Shown here: in pieces, positions 46,118-58,077 of the stretch | How the letters are laid out: each line of letters begins with the position of its first letter | Position numbering within the stretch: position 1 is the stretch's first letter | Assembly (NCBI GenBank): GCA_964030475.1 | Contig: CAXIPT010000023.1 | Span: 219,844-283,843 of the forward strand | Source of the DNA: Tethya wilhelma | Taxonomy: Eukaryota > Porifera > Demospongiae > Tethyida > Tethyidae | Direction of reading: 5' to 3' | Length of the DNA stretch: 64,000 nt | The notes under the pieces: generated by a model | Databases searched by the model: none | What the model was told of the DNA's origin: nothing | Seen by the model: the letters and a program-made list of their open reading frames with translations, nothing else | Translations under genes and position numbers: made by a program

Positions 46118-46635
46118 ATCTATTCAACAATGCTACTGTAGATCTTTCACATTTGCTGCCTTGCATGAAGCTTTCATGTACTTTATTATTATACGTCACA
46201 GTCAAAGTTGGCTGAAGCTTGTATGTGGTGGGAAGAGTGGACTGTGTCAAGTTAATTGACACTCCTGACCAGGTCCTAGACTGTTTTAATGGAGAGCACA
46301 TCTATACTTTTTATAGAATTAGTTTGTCACACCACTAGTGAACACTATATTAGAACAAAAAAAGAAATAGTCACACAATCATTTACAACAGCCACTCACG
46401 AGAAGGTGCTTCCTTTGGTTCAATAATGCAATACTTTTATGCTAAGCAGTGTGGTACTGTAAGAGTCATAGCTTTTGTAAAGAGGTTTCAGAGAGGCTCT
46501 GCGATTTCTGATAGTATACTAATTTTTCGGGTTAAACACGGTGAAAATTATGATGTTATTGATTTGTCTTGTGGAAGTGTATGTTTAGAAAAATGTATGT
46601 ATGTAAGAACAGAAGATGTTGAGTATGTGTGTTAA
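44870..46635 (+). pseudogene. CACTA/Tnp2-like transposase C-terminal region, decayed
   Basis: A possible 5' exon starts MTTGKTKLFVEFRQKHRAAA at 44870. The part I recognise begins near 45240: VDRRIEAIKVPGTISRTPRK, then LSLPYLNHLCMFVAALYILY with ADLQRADMLLKEFYITFSRL (about 45462-45600), and MNVHLLLHLASCVKYWGPLW (about 45789). The last matches the NVHLLLHL...WGPLWA signature (DUF4218-like) of animal and plant Tnp2-type transposases. Distal blocks, HFRGTRNMSR and MQYFYAKQCGTVRVIAFVKR (46426), fit the C-terminal tail. The DDE core expected upstream is not readable, so this is a remnant. Confidence 0.6.
46089..46117. repeat. (GT)n microsatellite
   Basis: Pure GT dinucleotide run in a probable intron of the Tnp2-like remnant. 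Confidence 0.95.
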
Positions 46636-46798
46636 TTTCCTTGTAAGTTTCTGGGTGATTAACTTGTTGAAATAATATTATTTTGTGTACTATACAGACT
46701 TGTGTTTACTTACTGAATAATTGTTTAAATTCTCATTGTCACAAATTGTACAACTATTATACATTATTAATTTCATGATACTGTTCGTAATACAAAGT

Positions 46799-49784
46799 TC
46801 ACTCATCCTGGCCAAGGTCGTTGGTATCCTGTTTAATTGAACTTGGACAGTACTGCCTACAGCGTACATTTATCTTTTCACTTTTAATCTTTTTCCAACG
46901 TTTGCTTTCACTAGGAGAATATAGCTTGAGTTTTCCATCTTCGTCAAACCGGGCTGCAAGGTGAACTGATTTGTGAAGGTTCATGCAGCATAGGGATTTA
47001 GAACAATAACTCAAAACCTCAGATAGCATGTAGTCTCTTCGGATCAAGCCTCTTAATTTCACTTCTGCGAGGATTTGTAGCACAACCCAGAGCCATTTCT
47101 TCACATGTGAACAGCAGTTCAGTCAGCACTTGACTGAGTTCTTCAGGTTGTCTACATTTGCAAGCTCACTCTTCTTCACATGTTCCACAAAGACACCCAG
47201 TTTATCATCTTTTTCTTTACCAAACCAACAGCCCGTATCTGAGATGCCTGTGGCCAAAGATATTGCAAGGTGTATAACGTTAAGACTGTATTGCAAATAA
47301 AGCACAAATATAAAATGACACAGGGAATTAAGGAACACACAAGTGCTTTGTGAGGCAAGCACAGGGTGCAAGTAATGTATTTAGACAATTGCAAGACCGT
47401 GTACTGGAACACAGTCACAGTCATGGTAATTACCTGGAATTTGGAATTGTGACTCTGCAGAATCTCTTTCTCTTTGATAACCTAACAAAATAGTTAATAT
47501 AGGTCAATGACAATACAGCCATGGCAATGTAAATGTTGCCACTCTACCTTTTACGCTTCTTTGAGATAGACACACCCATTGACAACTCGCGCTTAACTTG
47601 TTCTACATCATAGCTGAGTTGGTTAAAATCTTTCCTGAGGTCAACTAGCATCCTCATTACATCAATCTATATATAACTGTTTGTACATTGCATCATAACA
47701 AAATCAACGATCAAAACAGATCAGTATACATCAACATACATCACATTGTAGCTGACTCTGGAAATGTCCGATGCAGGGGTAGGAGATCTGTTATAGTCCC
47801 ATTAGCCATAACCAGAATATGATGCTCCACCAGAATATGAAGGGTCACGACAGTTTGTACATTGCATCATAACAAAATCAATGATCAAAACAGATCAGTA
47901 TACATTAACATACATCAACATTGTACCAGACTCTGGAAATGTTGGATGCAGGGGTACGAGATCTGTTATAGTCCCATGAGCCATAACCAGAATATGATGC
48001 TCCACCAGAATACGAAGGGTCACGACTAGTATATAAGCCAGTTCCAGCTATTGGTTGCAGGACAGGATTTTTCGGACTCGGATGAGGAAAACGAACAGGA
48101 TCAGAGAAAGATTTTTGTAAGGAAGGGGTGGAGTTTCTTGATACCTAATTGGAGGGTATAGCAGGTCTTTGTATCCAAATGAAGACTCCAATGGTGAGTT
48201 ATCTGGATTGTCTTCAAGTGGGCTGACAGGAGGATCTCCTGGTCAGTATCAACCTAGTTACAAAAAATGTTATTATAATAAATAAAAAATAACACTTTTC
48301 TTTTTTTACCTTTGACAAAATGTCTTCACTACTTTCCATTAGAGTGTGTTTACCACTCTCTTCTGCCATCTTTTGCTGCGCAAGCACTTCCTTGTGAACA
48401 CTCTATGCATGATATTCAATGATAAACATATTTAGCTCTTGAAAATTACCTCTGCTTTGGGATTGCTTTTCTTTGTTCTAGCTTTGGAGCTCTTTGGCAC
48501 TTTTTTTGGTGAGGCTTTTTTAGTTGGTTTCGATTCTGTACATTAATATACATGTATATTATATATATATTGCAAGCGAGTGAGTGTTTGTGCACGTGTG
48601 TGTGACTGTGTGTGTGACTGTGTGTGCACGTGTGTGTGTGTGCATGAGTGTGTGACTGTGTGTGTGTGTGTGTATGTGTGTGTGTGTATGTGTGTGTGTG
48701 TGTGTGTGTGTGCATATGTGTGTGTGTATGTAGCATAATTTAAACCTACTAGATTTCTTCGGAGATTTGGAATGAGCCTTTTTGGTGGAGGGGGGGAACT
48801 TTTCAGTAGTAGATTCTGTGGCAGCTAAATAAGTATATTGGTGTGTATGTTTGAGTTAATAATAATAATAATAATACATGATTTACTGAGTATTCAATAT
48901 TCCACAAACCATTTTTTAGATCCAACTTGACTGTTTCATCTAACACCACACTCTGTTTGTCCGATTCATGATCAGTTTCTATATAATACATAATATACAG
49001 ATCAATGGCAATAGCAGTCAAAAAAGAGGGTCAATTAAGGTTATCTATAATGTCAAATCAAAAGACCTGAACAGAGTAATGGTTATCACTAAACCATAGT
49101 ATTTAATTACTAGATTTGTAGCGATTCTTAAGCACAAAGCAGTATAATGTCTATTTTCTGGAATGCTGTTTGAAGAACTACATACTTACCATCGGAGTCA
49201 TCATCACAGTATCGTTTTGCCTCCTTTTCCATTTCAGCTTTAGTGCCTACATTATGGAGAAGGCTAATTATTATAATATTATGTAGGACTATGCATTTTA
49301 TTATTTAGCTAAAGCAACAGTAATCCCAGCATACTTGGAGGACTTATCCTTTATTTCCACCATATCGCCACAACATACTGATTCTGATGGGTTGACGATC
49401 TTTTGTAACGGAACAATACTATGGGATTCATCTAGTTCGTACTCCACCAAAAGATGAATATCTAAAATAATGGTGAAAGAAAAGCCTGATACCCAAAGTT
49501 ATACATGATCATGAAGCATCATTTAATATCATACCAGCTTGTTGTTGTTCAAGTTTCCTTTTCTGCCTTTGCGTTGGCCTAGAGCTCACATAAGCCATCA
49601 TGCATTTATTGTAGCACTCAACTGGCGGACAAACAGGACGCGCGTCAGGTCTTTGGGAGTTTGCCACTGTCGACGATTGTGGATGAGGTGGTAGAGTAGA
49701 TGTGCCTTCTCTGAAAGGTAACTGACCAGCTACAGTCTGGAAATACTGATGTACAAGTTTGATACGTTTTCTTGATTCTCTCAC
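46799..49784 (-). CDS. lysine-rich multi-exon protein, possible BEN-like C-terminus
   Basis: Minus-strand exons join plausibly. 49784-49534 starts [20 protein letters not shown] and ends [18 protein letters not shown]. Next come [18 protein letters not shown] with [20 protein letters not shown] (about 49460-49315), [18 protein letters not shown] (about 49245), [20 protein letters not shown], and Lys/Ser-rich blocks with [14 protein letters not shown] and [20 protein letters not shown] (48747-48445). A Ser/Tyr-rich block [20 protein letters not shown] (about 48025-47960), a helical [20 protein letters not shown] (about 47650) and the C-terminal exons at about 47245-47105 and 47104-46799 follow. 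The region with [14 protein letters not shown] and [11 protein letters not shown] has BEN-domain character, a DNA/chromatin-binding fold often fused to transposon proteins, but this is weak and needs a frame shift. It is divergent from the HECT fragment at 50 kb. Confidence 0.5.
47680..48026. repeat. ~174-bp tandem duplication including an exon
   Basis: Two adjacent units, both beginning GTTTGTACATTGCATCATAA (about 47680 and 47854) and running through the GGTCACGA segment, differ at about 10 positions. Each contains most of the exon encoding [16 protein letters not shown] on the minus strand. Confidence 0.8.
48581..48732. repeat. imperfect (GT)n microsatellite
   Basis: About 150 bp of GT/TGTG repeats with occasional GCAC and GACT interruptions, in an intron of the lysine-rich gene. 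Confidence 0.92.
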
Positions 49785-50019
49785 TTGGTTTCAACTGTGA
49801 CCACGTGGTTGTGGTTATTACGCCACACCTATAACCCCCGCCTCTTTGACCAGAGGCGGGGTCTGGCTTCAAGGCTTCGAAAATGAAGGTGCCTGAGTCA
49901 GTCTGAACATTACTACTCGATAGTGTTGATAGCCAGCTACAAAAACTTGAAGACTTTGTTTTAAAGTTTGTTCACAGACTGTATTATCTGTTGAAGCCCC
50001 TGGTTGTAGTGTCAGTAGA

Positions 50020-52000
50020 GTGAGTCAGTGATGCCCCCCCCGCGGATGACCCTTCTGACACTGCGGATCCACTTGTCCAGTGCTCGCTGCACGATACCAC
50101 TGACCTAGGAAAGGAACCTATTCATATGGTAAGTTCATGAACATTACATTTACTTGAGCAGTATTTGCAATATGTTATTTGCTGATCAGCTCTCGACTCG
50201 GCTCTGGCGCCTCCAGACACTGATTCTACGAAATTTTGCGAATCTTCCCGAATTTTTGCGAATCTGCGATAAATCCGCGAAGAGCTCACGAAATAGTGTG
50301 CAATATTTTTAACTGGTAACCATGTTTGGGAGGATGCACTACGCTACTTCAAACGAGGGATTCCTACTTCACATCATCTGCGTGTTATTTTTCTCAATGA
50401 GCCTGCTGTGAATGCTGGTGGCCCTTTGAGGGAATTTTTCTCAATTCTTGTGTGGGAAATTTCACAAAATCACTCTCTTTTTTGTGGACCCAAGTCTTCT
50501 CGCTTACCATGCCACAATATGGTTGAGCTTTCCAAGAAGATATACCAACATGTTGGAGCTATGCTGGCTGCTTCTATTATTCATGGTGGACCTGGGCCAA
50601 CCTTTTTCTCACATGCTGCATTTGACTACCTTATTCATGGCATTGAACATGTGAAGGTGACAGTGAAAGATGTACCTGATCTTGAAATCCAAGAGAAGCT
50701 GAGAAAGGTGTGTCTCATTATGTACACTATAATTGCTGTAAAATCGGGAATTTTTCACTGCTAAAATTTTTTTGCCTGCTAATTATTTATTTCGACCAAT
50801 TCGATCAGCATTAATTGCCATATATTTACGTTTAATTTTCACCACTAATGATAATGAAAACTTTCCCATCTATGGTAATTCTACCTGCATATATTAATAG
50901 TGATGGTTAAAATGTGTAATATCCAAGTTGTTAAGGTTACAGGGTACATTCTGTTATGAATATTTAATGAGCAAGAATAAAAAGTTCTTAACTGCAGCAA
51001 TTCCCTGCCAAATTTTAAACAACAGCTTAAATAGTTATTCTTTTTAACTTTCAAAGCTAAACAGCGAAAAGACAACCTCAGCAGGCTTACTACGCTCAGA
51101 GATACCAACATAATGAGTAGCCAAAATTTTTTGCCGTCAGTTTATTTCAATAGGCAAAGTTCTAGATTGAGTATGGAAGAGTTAGACACTTATTTCCAAC
51201 TGTCTGCAGGGCCAGATCTATTCGGTTGGCTTCTCTTTCTTATACTTTGAAAAAAATGGTAGCTCAAACTTACTTCTTGTCGTAATTCTGCAGCAGAAGC
51301 GAAGACAAAAGTTGCCATTTCTCTGTCGTTGATTGTGCTGTCAAATTTCTTTTTAGATCTGGCCCTGCCCACATACAATCCCATAAAAAAGAGCCACTTT
51401 ATATGGACACACGGGGAATACTTAGGAAAATAACTGACGCCAAAAAATCATGCCAATGGTTTTGCACAAGTTGCGGTTTGCTCCACAATAAAATAACTAT
51501 GCATGCTCATTAGCATATTCATGTGCAAACGGTAGCCCGTAACCTTAATGCTTAATTGTCACTGCTGCAGTTATTAACATGTTTTTCTTTGATTATAGCT
51601 TCTTGCTGCTGAAAGTGATGACGAGTTCAGAAATATGCTAGATGAAGAAGGGTTTGATTTTAGATCTGAATGTGGTCTTGCACAGCCAGTGTGTAATTGG
51701 GCCTAAAGGACTGTGAAGTCATAGTACAGTCGTTCGCCATGCATTTTGCCATAGTCAGAGTTAAGGCTGAATTGGATCAGATTTCAAAATGGTCTGCAAG
51801 AATTCAACCTTATTGACTTGCTGAAGGCCCATCCCCATAAGTTGCAGGAATCATTTGTGCATTTCAAACCAATACCGTTAACAGCTGACACAATATTTGA
51901 CATGTTTCCAGGAAATTTTTCATCAAGTGGTTCGAATGCACGAGAGCTTGAGGAGAAGGCTGTTATGCACTCGGTTAACTTCACTCAGGAGATCCAAGGT
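50020..52000 (+). pseudogene. HECT-type E3 ligase fragment, fourth copy
   Basis: A possible first exon near 50040-50130 encodes DDPSDTADPLVQCSLHDTTD. The exon about 50305-50709 is clearly a HECT N-lobe: VWEDALRYFKRGIPTSHHLR, NEPAVNAGGPLREFFSILVW and HVGAMLAASIIHGGPGPTFF. The next exon, about 51600-51998, starts LLAAESDDEFRNMLDEEGFD, as in the 1377 gene, and continues GLQEFNLIDLLKAHPHKLQE and HSVNFTQEIQ. Two frame changes (near 51700 and 51790) interrupt it. The C-lobe with the catalytic cysteine is not found downstream to 53.2 kb, so this copy cannot transfer ubiquitin. The N-terminal half is also missing. It is divergent from the lysine-rich gene ending at 49784. Confidence 0.75.
51207..51367. 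mobile_element. short TIR element in an intron of the HECT fragment
   Basis: Perfect 13-bp inverted ends CAGGGCCAGATCT and AGATCTGGCCCTG, 161 bp overall. The CAGGG start suggests hAT, but I find no matching target duplication. Confidence 0.5.
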
Positions 52001-53200
52001 ATGCTATGTGTATTTGCAATGTGCATGAAATTGGCAACATGTATCCATATGGCTATAATTATGTTACTTTTAATTATGCGGCATGAAAATATTAGACAGC
52101 AAGTCCCACATAATCGTATCCAATTCGGATGGTGAGACTGAATCATGGTCAAGTGTGAGCTTTCAAAATTTTTTTGTTTTGCCTAGCTAATTTGTTTTTC
52201 ATCTGGCAAACTCATATCAGACTCAGTTAGCTATCATATATATCTGCTTCATTATTCTGTCGTCATATTTACCTTTTTTTTTTAAATTATGTACAGTGAA
52301 GAGTAGAATTCATGTTTTTGCCTACAAGTAACAACTTTGTCAAATCTAACTCTAGATTGAATATTAAGCCTATTTTTAAATGGATAAGCCTATTTATGAG
52401 TTTAAGTTCACTCTAATGTGGCTCAGGACTGCTAGACACTTTGCCCCTCCCTAATTTTTAGGGTGTGGTCATAATCAAATCTGACGTTTTGTGGAATTTT
52501 ATAGTTCTAACCCCGATATCTCTGCTAGTGCAGGGTTGCAGAAGAAGCTGATGGTACTCAAAGCTAATGACAAACTTGTCATGCAAGTTTCAGATCTTAG
52601 CTCTTAAAATTTTTTTAAGGTTCTCACCTAACCGAAAATGGTGTCAAAAAGGCCAAAAAATGCTGATTGTAAGTGATGTATATGGTCTTAGCCAACCAGA
52701 ATCCTGCACAAGATGGACAAACTGGCAATCAAAGCTATTGTAAAGTTGTAGACCTTAGCCGAAAATGGTTGGTCATTTTCTCACCTAACATATTTCCTAG
52801 AAAAGCTACATATCGGAAGCCATATCTCTGCACCTAAAGGTTGCCATGACAAAATATTGAGTCTTGTTATAGACTTATGACCAATATTAATGATTATCAA
52901 AAAAAAATAAATTAAAGATGCTTTATTTAGGAATTATAATAATATGTGACATGTCAAGGGAGAACCTGCCAGTTAGGAAATTATTGTTTTTGGCAGTTTT
53001 AGTTTAATTCGCGTTTTTGCGCGAAAATTGTTTCTTGCACGGATGCCCTGCGCTACATCTCAGCATGCTCCATGCAAAATTTGAGGGGTGGAGCTGCTTC
53101 TGTTGCAGAGATATAGCCAGTAGTCTGAGCGTCGTTCATTTTTACAACGGATTTCACTTGCGTTAGGAAATTACGCAGAAATCGTGCGTGGTGCGGCGCG
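52001..53200. other. intergenic, no gene recognised
   Basis: AT-rich text with no supported exon and no terminal inverted repeats that I could find. A GC-rich run GTGCGGTGCGGCGCGGTGCG lies at its right end (about 53190). Confidence 0.4.
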
Positions 53201-53244
53201 GTGCGGCGCAATGTTGATTGGCTAGCGGGAATTTTCAAATTTGA

Positions 53245-53748
53245 AATGTCAGCTGAACCGGGAGGAAAGAGAGCCTATTCCAGTGATATACGACTACGTG
53301 TTGTGTATCAACGAATAGGAAGGGGGCTTACTTTTTTTGAAATAGCAAGAAATTTGAATATTGCAACTAGCACTGCTCTTAAGCAATTTGAATTAAGAGG
53401 AGAAGTATCTTTACCAAGTGCAAAGAGGATCAGGCAGGATCTTCGTGCACTTGATGATTAATTGTCATAGGATTGATTTTGGAGAACCCTACTCTATATT
53501 TGCACAAAATATGTCAAGCAATTCATGAGGTAACAGCAGTACAGGTGTCTCAAGCAACTATATGTAGGCTTCTTAGAAGATATGGATTTACAAGAAAGAA
53601 AGTGAAGCAAGTTGCATTGCAGAGGTGTCACAAACTTCGTGGAGCATTTATGGCACACTGTTCTTTGTTTGCAAGGGAACAATTTGTCTTTGTTGATGAG
53701 ACAGGTGCTAATAAGAAGGATCATGCTCGTGCGGTGGCCCGGTAGTGT
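53245..53748 (+). pseudogene. IS630/Tc1-type transposase fragment (DDE_3)
   Basis: MSAEPGGKRAYSSDIRLRVV at 53245 opens a helix-turn-helix: FFEIARNLNIATSTALKQFE. A stop and one-base shift at about 53460 break the frame. After it come ENPTLYLHKICQAIHEVTAV, VSQATICRLLRRYGFTRKK and FVFVDETGANKKDHARAVAR, where the Asp of VDETG is the first DDE residue of the IS630/Tc1 DDE_3 domain. The reading ends at 53746, so the second Asp and final acidic residue are missing. N- and C-terminal arrangement fits the family, but the copy is 3'-truncated and inactive. Confidence 0.75.
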
Positions 53749-53908
53749 CAAATTTTTAAAATCGATTTTGTGATTGAACCGAAGTTAATTAATGCTCTGA
53801 ACAGTTGGTAGTTTGAGTCCCACCATCATGGGTAATGTTAAGTACCGGAAGTTTTTTTTTTTTGGTTGTTTCTTTGATGTGTGTGCTTGTGTGCTGATAT
53901 ATGTACCG

Positions 53909-54050
53909 ATTTCAGTGTTTCCACCTAAAAGCTGCTGATTGTCAGCCATGATCATACAATTTGAGTCACATCTTATAACATCTCCACTGCAATTCAGTCT
54001 ACAATTGAGTATGTTTCCACTGACAGCATCACACACCAACAGATCACCAG
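53909..54050 (-). CDS. orphan cysteine-rich exon ending at an N
   Basis: On the minus strand it encodes GDLLVCDAVSGNILNCRLNC followed by SGDVIRCDSNCMIMADNQQL, with five regularly spaced cysteines. It is followed by a GT donor (GGTACAT). The upstream side is cut by the N at 54051, so partner exons are not visible. The spacing suggests an extracellular module of a host gene, but I do not recognise it. Moderately likely to be a real exon, very uncertain in identity. Confidence 0.3.
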
Positions 54051-54051
54051 N
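54051..54051. other. single N
   Basis: Lies at the edge of the orphan cysteine-rich exon; sequence to the right is unrelated. Probably a contig join. Confidence 0.5.
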
Positions 54052-54236
54052 GAAGTCATGTGACTATAATGTCACATGACAGAACGTTGATTGTGGAAGT
54101 CGCGAAAAATTGTTGTAAACTGAACAGTCTGCAGAATTTTTGCTTGTGTTTATAAAAGTTTTGAAACCAGTTGAAACTCGAACAACGTGCCACTCAGGGT
54201 AGTTAAGGAGCGGGTAAGTATAGAAATTTGACAATT

Positions 54237-54803
54237 TCAATATCTCCTTTCAGTTTTCATGTTATGGTTTCAAACTTGATATGCAAGTATAGCTTGTCAT
54301 TTTGGATGTTTGTGCTAAGTTTTATGGTCATGTGATTATGAATATTCGTATAATCCGGCAGAGAAGGAAAAAAATTCGCTGCAAAAAAAGGATTTGTTCC
54401 CATGGTGGTAGAAGGCTGTTGTCATGGTTACACATTCCTCAGGTGATGGACTAATTGATTCCAGCTGCGCATAATGAATAAATGCATAATTAATGAGATA
54501 TGGTAACTTGAATTTTTAATGAAGGTGTGCATTATTTAGAAAATGCTCATATCACATTAATTATTCATTTATTCATTATGCGCAGCTGGAATTAATTAGT
54601 ACACATTATTAACAATATGTAACCATGACAACAGCCCTGTAGCACCATGGGAACAAATCCTCCTTTTGCAAAATATATTTTCTTTAAATTATGAAAGTAT
54701 TCGTGGTCATATGACATCATAATTTGGTACGAACATTCAAAATCCAAAGTTATACTTATATGCAAAGTTTGAAACTTAAACATGAAAACTGAAAGGAGAT
54801 ATT
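54237..54803. mobile_element. ~570-bp foldback element
   Basis: The two halves are inverted copies. ATCTCCTTTCAGTTTTCATG at the left pairs with CATGAAAACTGAAAGGAGAT at the right. The inner stretches TTCCAGCTGCGCATAATGAA and TTCATTATGCGCAGCTGGAA also pair (about 54461 and 54573), separated by about 90 bp. No coding sequence. Confidence 0.75.
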
Positions 54804-55429
54804 CTAATCTTTAAGTTAATTAGGCCTTACTATTCGTCCCATGCCTTAACATTGACATCGCTGAAGCTAGCGCTTTCATCTCTGAATGGAACAGATAAGA
54901 ATCTATGTTATTACTAAGGCATGAGCTACAGAAATTCAGTAGGTAAGGTTAGCGTGACATTTTGACTTAAAGCACTCGATCTACATGACTTACTGGCTAC
55001 TCATTTCTCAACGTATCATGTTCACTATATATAAGTCTCCTGCTTGGACAAAAAAAACTGTGTTGAAACTTGCTCGCGAAAATGCTGTATGATCCGCAAG
55101 AGGTCAGGCTGCACGTGAATCATGACGAAGTTACGAATAATTACATTCCAAGTTTTCACTGAAAGTGTGCAAGTTTTTCTAGACCCCCATTTTTCGCTGG
55201 GCGGAAAAGGCGGGGTCTAGGACTAGACTACAGCTATATCTGAATAACTACTGTAGCTATGCGCATCAAATTTTGATATGCACTTCCTGAGAAGGCCTAG
55301 ATATATGTGAAATAGCTAACTCAAAATTCGCGGAAATTCCCAAACGTCAGGTTTTCACTTGACAGGTCACATATGCCACAGCTAAAATTGTTTCTGATGG
55401 ACTTACTAGCCCCAAATAGGTACCATCTT
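54804..55429. other. intergenic, one shared short repeat
   Basis: No gene. About 55255-55310 is the reverse complement of about 34919-34974 (GATGCGCATAGCTAC and AGGAAGTGCATATC). A short hairpin lies at 55183-55216 (CTAGACCCC ... GGGGTCTAG). Confidence 0.5.
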
Positions 55430-55866
55430 GTTTGTGTTCTTTTTACGATTTAGCCATTCCTGTATCTCATTACATTTCCAATGTTTTTTTTTACTTGTTT
55501 GTTCTCATTTTTCCATAATTCTACATAGTAAATTTGTGTTGGGTGTGTGTAGTTAGTAGTCTGGCAACTGAGCCAGACTCACTGAGCCAGCTGAGCTGGT
55601 AACTTGATACTGAAGTGAAACACACATCTCAGTCATTTGGAGGCAGGAGCTGTATCATAAGATTTACTTGCCTTTCTATGATAATCAAAGTCCTGATTCA
55701 TCTCTTAAGAAGAGCAAGAGCACTCAGGTATCACAAAATAGTTCCAGGGAACTTCAGTGCATTCCAAATAATGCACACTTTTGTGTGTGGAAAGGGTCGT
55801 CAATTCAAATTTTCTAGAAGCTAATGAATAATGCATGAGCATAGAAATTAATGGCGGCCATATGTG
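55430..55866 (+). mobile_element. PH repeat, subfamily 1, both ends truncated
   Basis: Begins in the right half of the palindrome (TTTTTACGATTTAGCCATTC), passes through GGAGGCAGGAGCTGTATCAT and breaks off abruptly inside GGCGGCCATATG at about 55864. Confidence 0.75.
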
Positions 55867-56716
55867 AGGCTCCAAGCAAAAACCGGACATTTGGGAATTC
55901 GTTACCAGAAATGACGGGACAGGGACTTAACTTTTCTCCGTATACTAAAAAAATTGCTCCGTGTCACGTTCCATTGAAAATGTATTGAAAATTTCTATTC
56001 GTGTTCTTCCTGAGCAAGCACCAATAGTTAGCAAGCTTCCCACCCTCTCAGTTCTTTAATCATAGTCACAACAAACTATACTCACTGAAAACTGACAGCT
56101 ACCAGAGGTACTGATTTTTATAAACGGCGATCTTGTTTTGACACGCTCTCCTAATAGGCTGCAATTCAAAACTGTTCAAAACTGCTAGACCAGCTGTCTT
56201 CAAATTTCAATATTTCAGAACTGCAAATTGCTGGACCACCTCCCACTTCGGAATTAGAGAGAACTAAGATAGCTACTTATGGATACAATCCACTGTATTA
56301 CGTAGGAAAGTGTCTAATTTTATAATGAGCTGCCAAAATAGATAAAATTACACTTTTTGCATATTTAAATAGAAATGACATCATCACAAATGAAAAAGTG
56401 CTGAATCAGCAAAATCGCTAAAATACCAGATGGATTCTATTCGCTAGCTAGCGATGAGTTTCATAGTTGATTCTTGCTTAATAGCCCTTCCTTTCATCCA
56501 TTCAAGTGAGAGAAGTGGAGGCTGATCCTTGTAATGCAAATCTAATCAGTATTCATAAAATTAGCATATTCAAATTTTTAGTTGTAGTGGGCATTGTATT
56601 GATGTCCGCTGTTGTATGGAGCATTTCTGGTAACGTTTCCGCGAATTTTGAGTTAGCTATTGCATGTGTATCAGTATGGGGTGCTGTGTGTATACCCAAA
56701 TAATTATTTGTGAAGT
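55867..56716. other. intergenic, nothing recognised
   Basis: No exon supported by splice sites or known motifs. A 65-codon frame at 56506 has one hydrophobic segment (FLVVVGIVLMSAVVWSISG) but no other support. Confidence 0.35.
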
Positions 56717-57045
56717 TAGTGGTGTAGCTACAATTTTTAGAGAGGGTTTCCGGCGCAAAGCGCCGAAAAATTTTGGGATGCCACGCCCACTTTGGGTGTA
56801 TACGCCCCCTAATTAGCGCATTTTCGCTAGCGCTAGCTTCGTTTCCAACTTCCAGAAAGCTTGAAAACAAAGCTATGCAAGCGCTAAGATGGATAAAAAG
56901 TTAGTGTTTGCAGGAGTTCTAATTCTGCAGTAGCTTTATACAGACTGATACGCGTGTTTCACAAGCTTTAACTGAGAGCTCTGCCCCTTTTTTATGCTGG
57001 AAGGGGGTTTCCGGGCAACGAGGAAACAAGGTAGCTACGTGCCTG
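56717..57045. mobile_element. possible hAT-like MITE
   Basis: Left end TAGTGGTGTAGCTAC and right end GTAGCTACGTGCCTG are imperfect inverted repeats resembling the CAGTGGTGTAGCC ends at 1793. No clear target duplication. Confidence 0.4.
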
Positions 57046-57065
57046 GGTATTTATATATATAGAGG

Positions 57066-58072
57066 GGATACACAGGAATGGCACGGATGGCCCATTAGCG
57101 CAATACAAATATTGAAGCGAATAACTGCAAAAAATGAGCGCTTAGCAGTAAAAGTCTTCTAAAGCTACTATTCAGCTCTTTCTCTAGCCCAAAAACATGG
57201 CCTAAAAACATCACTAAAGTAACAAACACAAACATGCCAAACCTCCAATTTTCTCCATCTTCTTTTTTTTCTTTTATTATCTTGGCTCAACTTTTCTCAG
57301 AGACTATTCACTTTTCGAAGCTGATTCTTGAATGAAAAAACTTGGTTTCTTCCGGTAGTCGCTTTTGCCATCGGTTTTTAGCACCTCTCATTGAGTAGCT
57401 AGATACAAGGCGAAAAGGGCCTCCTGCATATGGCCGCCATTAATTTCTACACTAATGCATAATTCATTAGCTTCTAGAAAATTCGAATTAACTACCCTTT
57501 CCACACACAAAAGTGTGCATTATTTGGAATCAAATGCACTGAAGTTGCCTGTAACTATTTTGTGATACCTAGTTGCTCTTCTTAAGATATGACTTTGATT
57601 ATCATAACATATAGAAAGACAAGTAAATCTTATGATACAGCTCCTGCCTCCAAATGACTGAGATGTGTGTTTCACTTCAGGCTACACCGTGGCAACATGT
57701 GACTTCTTTGAGTACCAGCTCAGCAGCCCGCCGCTGAGTCTGGCTCGCCAGACTACTAGCTCAGTAGCTAGCTACACACACCAACTCAAATGTAATTTGT
57801 AGAAATATGGAAAAATAAGTAAAAAAAAACATTGGAAATGTAACAGGAATGGCTAAATCGTAAAAAGAACGCAAACAAGATGGAATGGCTGTTAGTGTGT
57901 GCAAAGAATTCTTCCTGTGGTAAAAATAAGAGACTCAATAAGGAGATTGTTAAATGCAGTCCATACAGGAAGAATTCTGCACACACTCTAACAGCCATTC
58001 CATCTTGTTTGCGTTCTTTTTACGATTTTGCCATTCCTGTGTCTCATTACATCTCTAATGTTTTTACTTGTA
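57066..58072 (-). mobile_element. PH repeat, subfamily 1, inverse orientation
   Basis: From the hairpin-side block (CAGGAATGGCACGGATGGCC at 57073; hairpin itself lost) through TTGGAATCAAATGCACTGAA to a full palindrome at 57815-58072. Confidence 0.75.
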
Positions 58073-58077
58073 TGATA

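Noticed and set aside
48446..48736. Thr-His repeat protein
   Set aside because: Translation of the GT microsatellite; only its first 30 codons belong to a plausible exon of the lysine-rich gene.
49800..49862. Short hairpin with CCCCGCCTC/GAGGCGGGG as a terminator or TIR
   Set aside because: A lone 9-bp hairpin without flanking duplication, in a eukaryotic context; not enough to call.
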